Shown: positions 19,641 through 33,143 of the stretch, piece after piece
How the letters are laid out: every line of letters begins with the position of its first letter
Numbering within the stretch: the first letter of the stretch is position 1
From: Brugia malayi
Lineage: Eukaryota > Nematoda > Chromadorea > Rhabditida > Onchocercidae
Assembly: GCF_000002995.4 (NCBI RefSeq)
Contig: NW_025062475.1
Span: forward strand, 4,750,528 to 4,814,527
Reading direction: 5' to 3'
DNA: 64,000 nucleotides
The notes under the pieces: model-generated
What the model was told of the DNA's origin: nothing
The model's input: only the letters and a program-made list of their open reading frames with translations
Database searches by the model: none
Position numbers and translations under genes: made by a program

Positions 19641-20780
19641 TTTTTTCTAAGTGGTATTGAGAGTGGCTGTCAGTAAGAAGAGAGATGATATTATCCCGAA
19701 TGAAAATCTTTGGAAACGATAACATTATATTATCTTCGGTGACTATTCCATCTATGTTCTTCAACCAAAGAAATCGTGTGCAGTTGCATTCTGATGGATT
19801 CTCCATCACTCTAAGTTGAAGCATTATGCCTGCTAAATGTGGGAGTGCAATCAGACCGCGATATAGAACATTGTTCACAATTTTCATGCCTTTGGTGTGA
19901 GCGGAAACATCCTGAACGATTCTTAATTTTATTGTTAATTTGTTTGGTGTTGATCTTCCATAATGCGGCAAATGCTATATAACAATTTGATTCATTTCTG
20001 GAAATACTTCTTCAATATATTAATTTCCATTTGTTCTTGAATTATTTCGTTGTATTGATTGAGAAGTAATTTGTCAGTATGAAGTCGCCTAATTAATATC
20101 TTTAATCTTCCGAGAGAAAGACCATAATTATCATTTATGTAAACCTTTGAATCTTCCATATCTTCCACCAAAATGCCTTCCATTTCATTTAGCGATTGTT
20201 TCTTTGAAATGTCTTAATACTTTTTCGTCATCATGAGTATTATTAAGTTGTTCGTGAATGACTATCAGTTCTAATTTCTAGAATTTTTCTATTTTTGGGG
20301 TCGTGATGACACTGCTTTCCCTCATTGATTTGGTTTCAACAGCAGCTGTCCCAACTTCTTTTTATTTACGTCATAATTGTGAGATCTGCTAATATATCCC
20401 TTTCAGTTATTAGAATCTTGATGTCATTTGATGGGCATCATTTGGAGTCATAAAATTGAAATAGTAGTCTGCTCCAATGAGTATATCAAGCCTTTTCCAA
20501 TATCCTCCTTTTTCTTCAAGCTTTTGTTGAACTATTATTTGTGGCAAATCTTGGCGGTTTGAGTTAATTACCTGTTGTTGTAGAAGATTTGAAAATTTAA
20601 TTATTTTGGGAAAACCGTGACAAAAAAGTTGAATCAAAGAGCTGAGAGTTTTCCGCTGAGTCTGAACAAGTTGTTCTGAAAATCCTTCACTTTTCTGGTT
20701 GAAAGCGGGAATTACAAGTTTCCGAACAAAGGCTCGACCAGATGTCAGACGGATGTAGAAATGCCTATATATGGATGTGA
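19615..20780 (-). pseudogene. BEL/Pao pol relic: aspartic-protease region and start of RT
   Basis: Minus strand, three broken open pieces in BEL/Pao order. 20,750-20,410 holds LDILIGADYYFNF, the end of the DUF1758 protease-like region. 20,183-19,992 holds LLNQYNEIIQEQMEINI, the segment preceding RT. 19,971-19,615 holds KLRIVQDVSAHTK, NNVLYRGLIALPHLAGIM and CTRFLWLK, the RT core entry. Stops and frameshifts separate the pieces, and the FRFTRVPFG-like stretch after FLWLK is scrambled. It is a dead copy on the same strand as the 8650-9555 relic, which supplies the later domains. Confidence 0.8.
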
Positions 20781-20874
20781 GACAAGAGAGCCAAAAGAAT
20801 GAAACAGTTTATTTTTGTTGGAAGCTGATAACTGGAGAACTAACATGCTATCAATTTAGCTCAGGATGTTTTAG

Positions 20875-21050
20875 ATGTTTAATCTAATCAGTTGGAATTT
20901 GACGTCACCAAAATATTTGGTTGTAATATCTTTATATCAGATGCAATTCATTGAAAATAATGTAAATTTAAGTCATTACCAAAAAATAATTGTACCTACC
21001 ATTCCTATTAGGAGAATTCCCGAAGAAATTTGGTAGCATATTCTGAAAGA
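20875..21050 (-). repeat. dispersed inverted repeat, copy 2
   Basis: Reverse-complement partner of 13,407-13,603, including ATCAGTTGGAATTTGAC and AATTTAAGTCATTACCAAAA. Lies just beyond the pol relic. Confidence 0.75.
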
Positions 21051-22340
21051 AAAGCCGAATATATTCTTTCAAATTAAATTACAAATGTTAACAATAAAAG
21101 TAAGAGCTATTAATCGTTCTAACGCAGAGAAAGCTCTCAAACATAAATTGATTGATTCGATTTGTTATAAATTGAAAAGGCAGATTTAGTAATTTAACAA
21201 TTTCAGAAAGTGAATTTTGCAATTAAATATTTTGAAGAGATAAATTTGGTAATTTGGCAATTTCAAAGGTTTTCTCTAATGGAAAATCATAGATTGCGAA
21301 CATATATAAATATCACACTATGAGAAAATAATGGTAAGTGAATTTATCCCGCGGTTATTCATTATAACAATGCACGCTTCTTATAATTTAAGCAAAATTT
21401 GAAGTTTTCTATTCGGTAACAAGTATTATAGCAGTGTAATAATTATACTTTCATTAGTTACTAGAATTTCGATAATTGCCTGAGCATTCGCCTTGAAATT
21501 AAAAGATTATTATAAAATGCAGTGGGATGGCTTTTGCATAAAATAACGAACATTCTTTGTTGGCATAGTAAAATTAGTAATGGTATTAAGAGTGGCGATG
21601 ACGGTACAGGCAGTAACGAAGGTTACTGTCAGCGATTCTACCTTTTTACAATTATGTTAAGAATAATCTTACGCATCATCATCGTTACATTTATTATTAT
21701 CATTATTCTATTATTATTACCATTGTTACTTTCATAATCATTATTATTTCCATCATCACCATTATTATTTATTATTATTGTTATTGCTATTATTATTATT
21801 ATCATTATTTTTATTATTGTTATTATTATTATTAGTGTTATTATTACTATTAAATAATAATAATGATAATAATTGTTGCCATTATTGATATCATCGTTAC
21901 CATCATTATCATTATTATCGTCATCATCATCACCCATCATTATCACCAGATCCTTCTTCATAATTATCAACTATTACTGTATTCACCAATAGTCTTTTTA
22001 GCTAGTAATTACCCATTATTATTTTTTTATAACCTTGATATTCATTACTCTCTCCTACCTTACTTAGCTTCATCGAAAGAGGCAATAATTGGGCGATAAT
22101 GATAGATTTAAAGTGATAATCATTTGCAAATAACGATTTGTTAATTTATTAATAGAATTAACAGATTAGATAATTAAGCGGATCATTTTATAATTTAATT
22201 ATAAAATTTGAAGGATTCGACTCGACTAAATTCAACAAAAAATTGGAAAAATTTAATTAGAAAATCTTCACCATTCAATTAATTTAACAATTTCTTAATT
22301 AATTAATGGTGTAAGTGATTTAAACAACGGATTATCTTAA
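21051..22340. other. spacer with TTA/ATC trinucleotide-rich tract
   Basis: About 300 bp (21,640-21,970) of imperfect ATT/ATC repeats give long but meaningless Ile-rich ORFs on both strands. The 250 bp before the ZP gene start is probably its promoter; no specific site is recognised. Confidence 0.6.
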
Positions 22341-24908
22341 ATGATCGTCAAAGCAAATTATTTTCTACTTTTGATAATTTTGCATTGCTTACAAAGTAAA
22401 AGGTTACTTAAAGGTAGGACTTTGTTTATTCCATCAGTGTAGCTTTATAATAATCACAAATAAAAAAGTACCTCGAGAGAAAGAACTCAGACGAAAATTA
22501 TATTATCATTATCATCCGTTAAATTTACAAGATATGAATCACGATAGTAATATGTATAAATTACATACTGATTAGAAATTAAAAAAAAAAAAAAGAAAAT
22601 TCGTTTAAAAAAGAAAGGCAATTTCTAGATTTTATTTTTTGAATTTCATGCTTTAAATTTATGCTATTAATTCTTTTATAGTATGTAGGGTTGTTCAAAT
22701 ATATTCAGGTCATGGAATAACATGTCATAACAATCGAATGGATATTTATTTAGAATTTGATGAGTCATTTGATGGTATCATTTTTGCTGATCATGCTTAT
22801 AATGATAGCGGTTGCCGTTGGGAAGGTCAACACAGTACCCAAATAAATTTTAGTATTCCTATTTTTGAATCAAATGGAAGTTATGCTTGTGGAATTAGAA
22901 TGCTACAGGTATTAATAGAAAATTTTATAAAGAATTTAAATAATTTAAAAACTCTGCAATTTTTTCATAATTAATTAATTTTATATTTGCAATTTAAATC
23001 TACTTAACTTGGCGCAAATTGTATTAAAGTGTAGATTTGATATCCCATTTATAGTTTTGTCAGCTAAAGTCAGAAATTGAAATTTTAGCAAAAAATTTTC
23101 TTTTTGTAAAGCATCAGACTTTAGGTTTTAAATCAATAGAATTGAAATAATAAAAATCAACCATTCAAACAATAATATAAAATCAATATTCCATTTAAAT
23201 GTCACTTGAATATACACATTGCTATTGTTAAATTATAGGCAACAGGTGAAGTAACCTCAATGCTAATTCTTAGCCCAATGAAGCATATTCTAGTAGATGG
23301 TGTGACAAGTTTACAAATTCGTTGCATGTATGTGACAAATGATATTACCGTCACTATGGCTGGTTTACAAATTGTGTTGGTTTCTATTTCATTTATTCTA
23401 AATTTGTGCTATTTTTTATTTAACAAATTTTCTCCCTGAAATATTTGTATAGTTTAATTTAATTTAAGTTGGGTGTCACATTTTTGTTGAAAGAGAAGTT
23501 ATCTATGGATGAAAAATAATTTTCGAAAAAAGAGGGTTGGAAAAGTCTTCTAAAAACGATGTATAAAAAGAAGCTAATTAGGAATGCTTGACCAAAATAG
23601 TTTTTTAAAATTTTTAATTTGTATTATTAACATTGTTAACAAATGCATAATAGATCAACGAGTATAATTCCTCATCCTTTTCCTTTGTATCTTAAAATCA
23701 TTATTTTATTTTTTGACTTTCAAATTTATTAATTTCCAAATATAAAAACATTCCTCTTTCTTTGGATTCCATTTATTTTCATCATTTGTCATTCATCAGT
23801 AATCATTGCTCATCTTAAGGTGATCATTTCAAGTTAAAGTGGAACAGATACTCTATCTCTATTTCATTAATTATTCGAAATATTATTTGTTATTTATTGC
23901 CTCAAGAAGTTTTGGATAATCAGTTACCTAAATTGTGATTTTTAAAATCAGCGACTTGAAATGATTACCTTTACATGACCAATAATTACTGATGAATGGC
24001 AAATGATGAAAATAAATGGTTAATTTCATTCCATCTTCAATTTTATCCATTTTCCTATAAAAAAAGAAGAAAAAAAAATTATCCCTAAAATTTTCGTAAT
24101 AACATTTCTTATAAAATTTTATGAGAAAACTTGATCCTATTATTTTCCTTAAAAATTTTTTTAAATTGCTGTTTAATTCCCTCACCTTTAATCGGTCAAG
24201 TTTGACGAATACCAAAATAATTGTCATTTTTGTCACATTGGAAAAACCGGTCTCTCGACATACATTTATTTGAAAAATGTTAGAAAGTTGGTTGAAATTT
24301 TACTGAACTGAGTTTTTAGACTGTGAAAGAATTGTCGCTTTAAAATATCTTGGTAAAGTATTTTAAGTTTATTATCATTACCATTATTATTAATTGGTGA
24401 ATTAATTAATTTACTTACTATTATTATTATTAATTAATTGATGAATTAGTTTACTTATTACTATTATTAATTATTATCATTGATTTCATAATGAGATACT
24501 TGGATCGGATTTTATGAAAAGATATTTTCACAAAGTCATTAAGTTCTCATCACATTAGTTTTTTCTGCTAATAAATGATGAATTTGAAGGTGTTACCACA
24601 AAAACATGAAAATTAAAATGGTTGCTAGTGAAAAAAGCTACCTGATGAACTGTAAATATTCAGATAATTTTATCATTTTATGATATTTACACAAGAAACA
24701 AATTGGAGAAACATATTTATGAATTCATGGAAGAAAGAAAAAATTAGAGAAACGAATTTTGCTTCGTTTTATTTGTTATTGTTGAAAATTAAGCAAAGTT
24801 GAAATAAATCCATGCCAATTAATGCATTTTAATAAATAAGCAAATTGTAGTTTAGACGAAAAGATTTTTAAGCTTTGAAATTTGATTTTTGTTTTGTATC
24901 ATTTAACA

Positions 24909-24970
<62 letters not shown>

Positions 24971-27716
24971 TAAGCAAATTAATTCATTAATTAATAAATA
25001 ATAATGATGATAATAAATAATAAATAATATTAATAATAGTAAAAAAAATAATAATAATGATAATAATATATCATCGAAATCATTTTTATGAATTTTTTTT
25101 GCATCCCGAATGTGAGGGGCAGAAGGTTAAATTTAATAAAATATTAGTGGAATGGAAGAACAAACCGGTATTGTAACCGGAACCGGAAGCGTGCCAGCAT
25201 TACAAATTCAAATTCTTGATGGGCACGGAATTATTGGTGATGCTGTTAGGCATGCTAGAGTTGGACAACCGTTAACACTTGATATTGTTCTTGAAAACAC
25301 AGGTTTGTCTACTACAAATTACAATTATCTGAAATATGGAAATTAAATTTTTTAAAATTCTTACTTGATATAGATTTTCGATTTTCATAATTTATCAATT
25401 AAAATTAAAAGCCAGAATTCAATTGGGAAGTCTAAACTCTATTTTAATCTATTGTAAATATAAATTTTAAACATGTTTAAAATTAAAAATATTATGAAAT
25501 AATAGAAATGTTATTAGTTTTTAACTTCAGTTCTTAACCATGCTTTAATATGAGATCCAATGAAAAAAATGTGAAATTTGATTATATTTTAGTCTTTACA
25601 TATTTAAATATTTTAGTTTAAAATTTCAAAATTAATTATTAGTTTGCAAATGAAGCCCATTATTTGTTTCAAAATTTGCATTCGTTTCTCATTTTTAGGA
25701 GATTAAAAAACAGAAATTGCACTTTTTATCAGGAGTTGGGCTAATTATTTCTTAATTAATTTTAACTTAATTAATTTTTTAACTTAGAATATGCACTAAA
25801 AAATTAGTTAATGAAATCTTCAAATTATTTATAGCAGACAAAGTAAAACACTTTACAACAATTTTCTGTGTTTTCTTTTTTCTTCACAAAAATACAAAAA
25901 TACTTCGAAGTAATTTATGAATAAGAATGTGAAAACAATTACTACAAAGTGTATTGATAAAAGTTAACGAAAAATTTTTTTCACAAATAGTTTACAAATT
26001 TAGAAATTTCTTTCTAACAAACAAATTTGGAAAAGAAATTTCCAAGTTTGTTTCTACTATTTTTGAAATTGAAAAATTTATAATATTCAAATTTTAGAAA
26101 TTTATGATTTTTACGCGCATTCGTGTATAGCTCACGATGGTAGTAATAATGCAGATGCACTGGTGCAAATTATTGATGCAAATGGGTTAAGTTGCATATC
26201 GATCTATCAGTTTCTTTTTGTTTTGTAATTTATTATAAGAAAGTTAAAAGTTTATCTAGTCAGTTTGTGTAATCTTTGGTATTTCTTCAATAGATAACAG
26301 TTATTTTTCTTATAGTCAACTGATTTTTATTTTAATCTTAATTTTTAAATCTATGGATTTATTGAATTTATTTAGTACTTTTATTCAATTCAAATAAATA
26401 TTGCTTGCAACGTTTTCAATTTCTTGCAATATTTTTTGTTTTTATTATTGTTGTTGTTATTTTTCTATTATTTTTATTATTTATATGCATTAACACAAAG
26501 CATTTTTTTCAAAAATTTCTTCAAAATAATCAGTTTTGTAATTTCTATTTGTAAATTTATAGATGTGGAATAGGATTATCACGAGCAATCGAATTACCAG
26601 TTTATATGACATCTTCTAGTAATGGTAGTCCGAAACATGTTTACATTTACATGTATGGTTTTCAGTTTACATCAACACAATTTGTTTATTTCGAATGTCA
26701 AATAAGGCCATGTATACATTCATGTAAACGACAGGTTATTTTTATCATTTTAAATATAATGTAATTAATTAAAATGAAATAAATAAAATAACTATTTTAT
26801 ATTTATTTAAATTTGTTATAATGAGAAAAAAAAATTAAATTAAAAGCTAAAAGCCAACAATTAACAGTTAGAAGATTGACATTGTAACTTTGATATCTTA
26901 ATCTTTTCTTCCGTATAATTTAAAATGTCATATTATAATTTCATTAATAGAAATATAAATATTTATTACTTGAATTAATTGAACAAATAATTAAATATTC
27001 GTTTCATTGCAGTAGTATATATTTAATAAAAATAGTTGAAAAATTAACCAATGTTTTTTGTTATTTCTTGCTTTTTTATTTTGCAGCAATGTGAAGTAAA
27101 TAAAACAGCGTTAATCGAAACAACAGCAACACCAATAACAATAACACGAACAACAACAGCAATGGCAATAACAGCAACAACAACAACAACAACAAATATA
27201 ATAAAAACAACAAAATCAGCAGCACGATTTCGTCGTGAAACACAAGTGAAAGTAGTAAAATTACTTACAATTTTAGAAATGATGCCATCAGGACAAATAT
27301 ACGCTGCTAAATTCCGTAAGTTATGATAATTTAATGAATGGAAGAAATGATTAAAAACTTGATAATATAAAATTAAAATAATTGGAAAATAAGTAATTCA
27401 AAGGAGTTTAATATATTTCTGCAGCATAATGCGTAATTGCAATTATTGGAATTTGAAAAATAAGACAAATTAAATGAGTAATATTAGTCAAAAAATCAAA
27501 AAATAATCAAAAAAAAAAACCGAAAAATTTGAAATGGCTAAAATTTCAGATTCAAATCCGAAAAAAAAGTTACCAGCAAATTTAGGAACAACTTCTTCAC
27601 AATTATCTCTTCTCATTGCACTATTCATTACGTTAGGTTCAGTGCCAACCATAGCGATAATGGTATGTTATGGAATTATTATACATCGACGACAGCAAAC
27701 TCTCAACGTTCAATGA
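22341..27716 (+). CDS. ZP-domain cuticlin-like membrane protein
   Basis: Eight exons with matching phases: 22341-22413, 22682-22908, 23239-23375, 25148-25302, 26098-26185, 26563-26734, 27087-27315, 27550-27716; 415 residues. Residues 1-20 are a signal peptide (MIVKANYFLLLIILHCLQS). A zona pellucida domain follows: ZP-N from about 25 (GITCHNNRMDIYLEFDESFD) and ZP-C from about 150 (CIAHDG, ALQIQILDGHG, NGCGIG, FECQIRPC). A Thr-rich linker (CAA/ACA repeats), a furin site RFRR (about 330-333) and a transmembrane helix (about 380-402) complete the layout of nematode cuticlin precursors, which are cleaved and polymerise in cuticle or other apical matrix. The exon 3 donor (GT/GTTGGT) is weak and was chosen by phase. 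I cannot say which cuticlin-like gene it corresponds to. Confidence 0.85.
23769..24019. repeat. inverted-repeat hairpin in ZP gene intron 3 (MITE-like)
   Basis: Arms 23,769-23,835 and 23,953-24,019 are inverted copies (shared CCATTTATTTTCATCATTTG and ATTCATCAGTAAT) separated by about 117 bp. There is no coding content. Confidence 0.75.
24910..24969 (+). repeat. TAA trinucleotide microsatellite (about 20 units)
   Basis: Uninterrupted TAATAA run in ZP gene intron 3, followed by degenerate TAA/TGA sequence to about 25,070. Confidence 0.95.
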
Positions 27717-28683
27717 ACGATCTGATTTGCTGGAACTCATATCGAACCAGTCTCCAACTTTCCCAACTGATAATTCACCATTTCCAATTAATAATTCTTC
27801 TCTTTTACATCCCTTACATTCTAGAAACTTGTTTCAGTTGGTTTGATAATCTTTATCCTTTCACTAAATGGATTCTTAATTTAGAATTATTTTGGATAAA
27901 CCTAATTAATTTAGAGTATTCCCACAAATCTACATAGTGTATTCATATTCTCAATTAGGACTACTGCGTTGGAAATTTTAAAAGCTATTTGAGGTATAAT
28001 TTGAGCTGACAGCATCAACTTTTCAAACTTTTCTCAAACTTAATATAATTCTAATAAGCAATTAAACTTTTCGGTTAACTAAACTTAGCATTAGTATGAA
28101 AAAAAGTCCTTTCATCAGACAGATACCGCAAGACATTTTATCAAGTTAACACTGCGACTTTTAACCACGATGTTAGATTCATGCATGAAGTTATAATTAT
28201 TATCTGATATCCTTATTTAGCAGAATTTTTTGGTTTCAGAATTAATGAAAGTAATATGCCAAAAGAAGCTTCAGTTCATTTAAAGCAATATTACGGCATA
28301 TTTCAGCAATGACTATAGGACATACAGCTAAAAACTGACCATCGTTGACCTATAAAGTTTTACTAAATGCGTACATTGAAATAACTAGTGGAATTAGTCG
28401 AAAACGTTAAAAACATTGTCTCATTTTTCGGAATTTATATTGAGGCAGCCTAACTTTCTCAGTGATAACTGATTGTGCCTAAGTGTTGATTACTGTCGTA
28501 TTATTTTTTCGAATTTTTTTTAAACCCAAAGCGATGAAATAAAACAACATAAAAGAAAAAAAAAAAAAACAAGAACAGAAAGTTAAATCACAGGTTTCAA
28601 GATAATTCAAGCAATTAACTTTGCCTCTGATCCCTATTATCTCTTATATACTACCAAAAACAATTCACAAACAAGTTTGGCCA
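27717..28683. other. convergent 3' flanks of the ZP and gars genes
   Basis: No gene se­en between the two stop codons. A run of A (28,557-28,570) lies in the middle. The ORF at 27,665-27,937 overlaps the ZP end in another frame and is a shadow. Confidence 0.5.
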
Positions 28684-31600
28684 TTAAGCATCAGATTTTT
28701 GCTCAAATTTAGGATAAATCTGTTGTGCTTCGCTCCAAGACATCCTCTCGGATGATAAATCAGCAACGATTTTTCCAACATCATTCACCTGAATATATGC
28801 CAGTTTTTGCATTATTCCAAAATACTTCTCAAATATAAATTAATTGGGAATATGCACAGCAAAAAATATGAAAGTCAAACCAATTTATTATTAACTCTGA
28901 AAATTATGGTAAAGCATTAACAAACCTTTAGTCGAATTTGCTCCATTGTGATTGAGTAGCGCAAAGTTACAGTCCATGGTTCTGATTCCGATTCAAAATC
29001 AATCGTTATACCAAACGGTATGCCTATGGCATCTGTCCTAGCATAACGTCGACCAAGTGATCCACTGCTGTCATCCTTAATAACATCACTCTTAAAACAA
29101 TTAAGAAAAAATTTAGTGGCCTATTAAGAGATCGACTTCAAATCTACTTCCAAATCATCACACCGTTAAAAATACTTACTTGTTTATAGCTCACAGAAAA
29201 TTTAACTAATTCTGAGCGTACAGCATCCATAATTGGCTCAAAACGTGGATTCGATGAGATTGGAAGCACAGAACATTTGATTGGAGCAACAATTGGTGGC
29301 AGTGCAAAATACTACAAGAGGAAAATTAATAAATTTTTAAATAAGTGAAAGAAATATGCATCATACTGATATATAAGGAAATTTTATTTTCAAAAAATAA
29401 AAAATCATACCACTCTTTGTTCGTCATTTTCCCTTTGACGGAAAGAATGTTCCAAAACGCTATACATGATCCTTCCAATACCGAATGAGGGTTCAATAAC
29501 TGATGGGAAGAATTCCTCAGTATACACCTACGATGTTAAACAATATTACGATAATTGTCAAGTTGAAATTGCTTTAGCCCCACTCCTTTGTTATGCTTCT
29601 CCTTTTATTTACATAGAAATGTACTATAAAGCAAAGGAAGTAACGAATAACTCAAGATTCCTTAAGAGACGACGAAAACTTAAGAGATATCTTTGAAAAA
29701 ATATCTGATTCCTATTCCTAAAAAATGCAAAAGTCAGTAGATACTAAAATGGAAATATAACCTTCTTTTCGTATCTTTTAATGGTAATGTAATCTTTTTG
29801 CAATTCAACTTCTTTATCTCCACATCGAAGTTTCGCATTGCTGTAATTAGGTAGAACAGATGCAGAATTATAAATGGAATTATCACCGCAATTAGCTCTG
29901 GTATCACAATCTAATGTAAAGTGTTAAATAAACTGGACATATTTTAGAATCTACTGATTACTAGATACTAAGTCAGCTAATAGAAAAAATAAATTACCCC
30001 GCAGAAACGATCTCCTTTTCCAGCATCTCAACTTCTTCTAAAGTGAGCTGTTCAAGCCTAGTAAAGATCTGAAAGCTTAATAAATGTAAATCATTTGTTA
30101 AACATAAAGCATACCTTGTGTTTAACCATCATACTTTTTCTCAAATTTTTAGTCTTCCGTAAAAGATAAGGAAAGTTTCGAAACGACTTTAACGCATATG
30201 CAACAGTGTATTGAAAAAGCACGCAGGCTCTATTATTTTCAAACATACAGTAATCTAAAACATCAATGATTCCAGAAAAGAAAAATGAAAATTTTCCCCT
30301 ACATAAGGAACGTCCCAAGAAATCAATAACCACCTGCTTCGCTTCTGTTTTGTAAATTTTTCCAATAACTGCCTTATTGGGTACTGCTTCAATAATCTGC
30401 ACAACTTTTGGTTCACTGAGCACTTTCTCAGCTACTAGTTTCTCCCCCGTAGCTTTCGAATGTTGCGACAAATCATAGCATGCACGATCAGCTACTCCAA
30501 CACATTCAATCCATCCATACGATGTCAAGATTTCAGCATCCCAGCAATCCTGCAGATTTATTAATAAATTTTGTTCCTTACTAATCAGCCATATAATAAC
30601 TTCAGCTTCCAATCTTAGTGAGATTTCAAAATTGGAATTTACATCTTTATTTCATAACTAAAATGGATCACATATCACTGTAATAACTTATTCTATGCAT
30701 GTCTAAATCATCGTGAACATCAAAGCATAATAATTGAACCACGACTAAAACTATCAATATGGACTTCTATCCTACAGCAGATATAAATAAATGAACTAAC
30801 ACAAGCATAATGAGCCATTTCATTAGCCAAATGCTGCCTAAATCGCAGTCTCTTTGGGTCTACTCCAACGCGCATCAAATATTTGTGAACTCGAACCATA
30901 TAGTAACCAAGAGTTTCATTTGCAACCAACTTCTACAAACTTATTATTCCGAAAACAGCAGCAAAATTAATTTCCCCTGAACTACTTCATCTTATATTGG
31001 TAATAAAAAGAATTCAACAGAGCATGCTTTTAATACTACCTGTGAATGAGAATATAACTTCTTGCTCAAAGTAATACAGAAACTGTAACTAAAATCAAAC
31101 CATACCTTAGCAACAGCGTTCCCAATTGGCAATATTTCTGCTGGTGCACCATCCATTTGATTACAACCCGAGAACAATATCAGGTTGTAATCCTTCACCC
31201 GTTCAAATTTTGGATGACTTTTATTATTCGGATCAACGAAATGCTCAATTTCACACATTGTAAATTCACGAAGTCGTATTAAACCTTGCCTTGGAGAAAT
31301 CTCGTTTCGAAAACCAGAACCAATTTGGGCAGCAGCAAACGGTAGCTTACCCTTTAAAATCAAATTGGTAATATTATTAGTAGTTTTTTAAAACAATGAC
31401 GATGCACATGAAAGGAAACTGTAGAACAAGGCAATAAGATTGTTTTACAAGGATAAAGACCAATAGAGCCAATTATGAAGTCAAGTGCAAACATCTAAGT
31501 CTAAAAAATCACAAACCTGATTAAATTCTAACAACCGCTTGAAATTAACAAAGATGCCTTGTGCCGTTTCTGGTCGCAAGTAAGCCTTCAGATCGCCTGT

Positions 31601-33098
31601 TGGGCCAATCATTGTTGGAAACATCAAGTTGAAAGCAATAGGCTCGGATAATTCATTCCCTGTTACTGGAGATTTGATGTTGTGCTAAAAAACTTGCTCA
31701 TTTAATTTGAATAATGAGGAAATATCAATTATAATTTAGAAAAGATAACAAGCTTATACCTTTACGATGACATTGTGCATGTCTGCATCGTTAAAACCCT
31801 CCAGTTTCGCCAGGATTTCCTTTAGTTCCTCTTTAACACTAGCCGATGTCTTTGTATCCTGAATGAATTTTAAAATAGTTTAAAAATCCAGTGAAATGAG
31901 ACTAATTTCAATTTCAGAGAACTGATTTCTTTAATCAACAAAAGCATGCAATCAAAATATCATTTTTACCCACCTCACATATTTTCTCAACGAAATTTTT
32001 GATCAGATGGTCAGCTCGAAAACATTCACCGGTTTTCAGATCTTTCACCATCCAGTCAGAAAATCGATCAACATGCCCTGATGCTCTATAATGAAATACA
32101 TATTACTGTTGATGAGTAAAAACTTCGGAAAATAAGTCATGAATAGCAGTTCAAACTAAATATTAAAATTACAATTATAGTACAAAAGCATGAATAAATT
32201 AAAAAAAAAAGAAAAAAAAAAAACCAAAATAACTAAATACAGCAATTCATTCACTATTAATCAAAATGCAAGCAAAACAAATCTTACTTGAGAACATTTT
32301 CAGGAGTAAGTACTGAACAATCCAGCTCAAGCATATTTTCCTGAAGAACAAAATGATTTCGCCAAAGATTAATCATGTTCGCTTTCATAGCACATCCCAT
32401 CGGACCAAAATCATACAATCCGGTCACACCTAAGTGTAGAGTGTTGTTGAAAAAGAATGAAAATGTAAACGCAAAATGGCAGCTTAAAAAAAGAAGAAAC
32501 CCATCTTAAAACTGATCTATCCAAGTTGACTAATGACTATCAATGATGAATTGAACCCTAACATACCTCCATAGATTGCAAATGATTGATCATAAAAGAA
32601 ACGCTGCTTCAATAAATCCTCAAATTTCAGCCGGTCAAAAAATGAAATATTTTTAGGTGCTAAAGCAAGTTCACGTTCTTCCAGTTTTTTCTTGCGAGCT
32701 TTCAGCTCATTAACCGCTCTATCGATATCCGTTTTCGGAGCACCTTTTTCTTTGAGAGAACGTATCAAATCACCAAACTCCTTAACAGCTGCACGAAGTG
32801 GTATAAGCTGCTGAAACGGGATAAAGAAAAATAAAAACGAGACAACTTCTATCCCATAACTTAACAGTATTACAAATAAGTATCACAAATTTATGCGATA
32901 CTACCCTCTTTCATCTGATAAAGCCAATCATTGATATTTTTACATTACTAACTAATATTACCTCTTCAATTTCAGGTGCAGCCATATTATACAAATATGT
33001 TGATAAGCGCTCGCGATTCTTCTTCCCGAAATGATTTTTACGTTTCAACCGATAATCTGACTTTTTATCGCGATCACTCTCTACCTATCAAAAAGTTT

Positions 33099-33143
<45 letters not shown>

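Noticed and set aside
21638..21970. Long Asn/Asp/Ile ORF
   Set aside because: Translation of ATT/ATC trinucleotide-rich DNA; no sequence complexity.
27665..27937. 90-residue ORF overlapping the ZP gene end
   Set aside because: Overlaps the last ZP exon in another frame; composition and lack of a motif make it a shadow.
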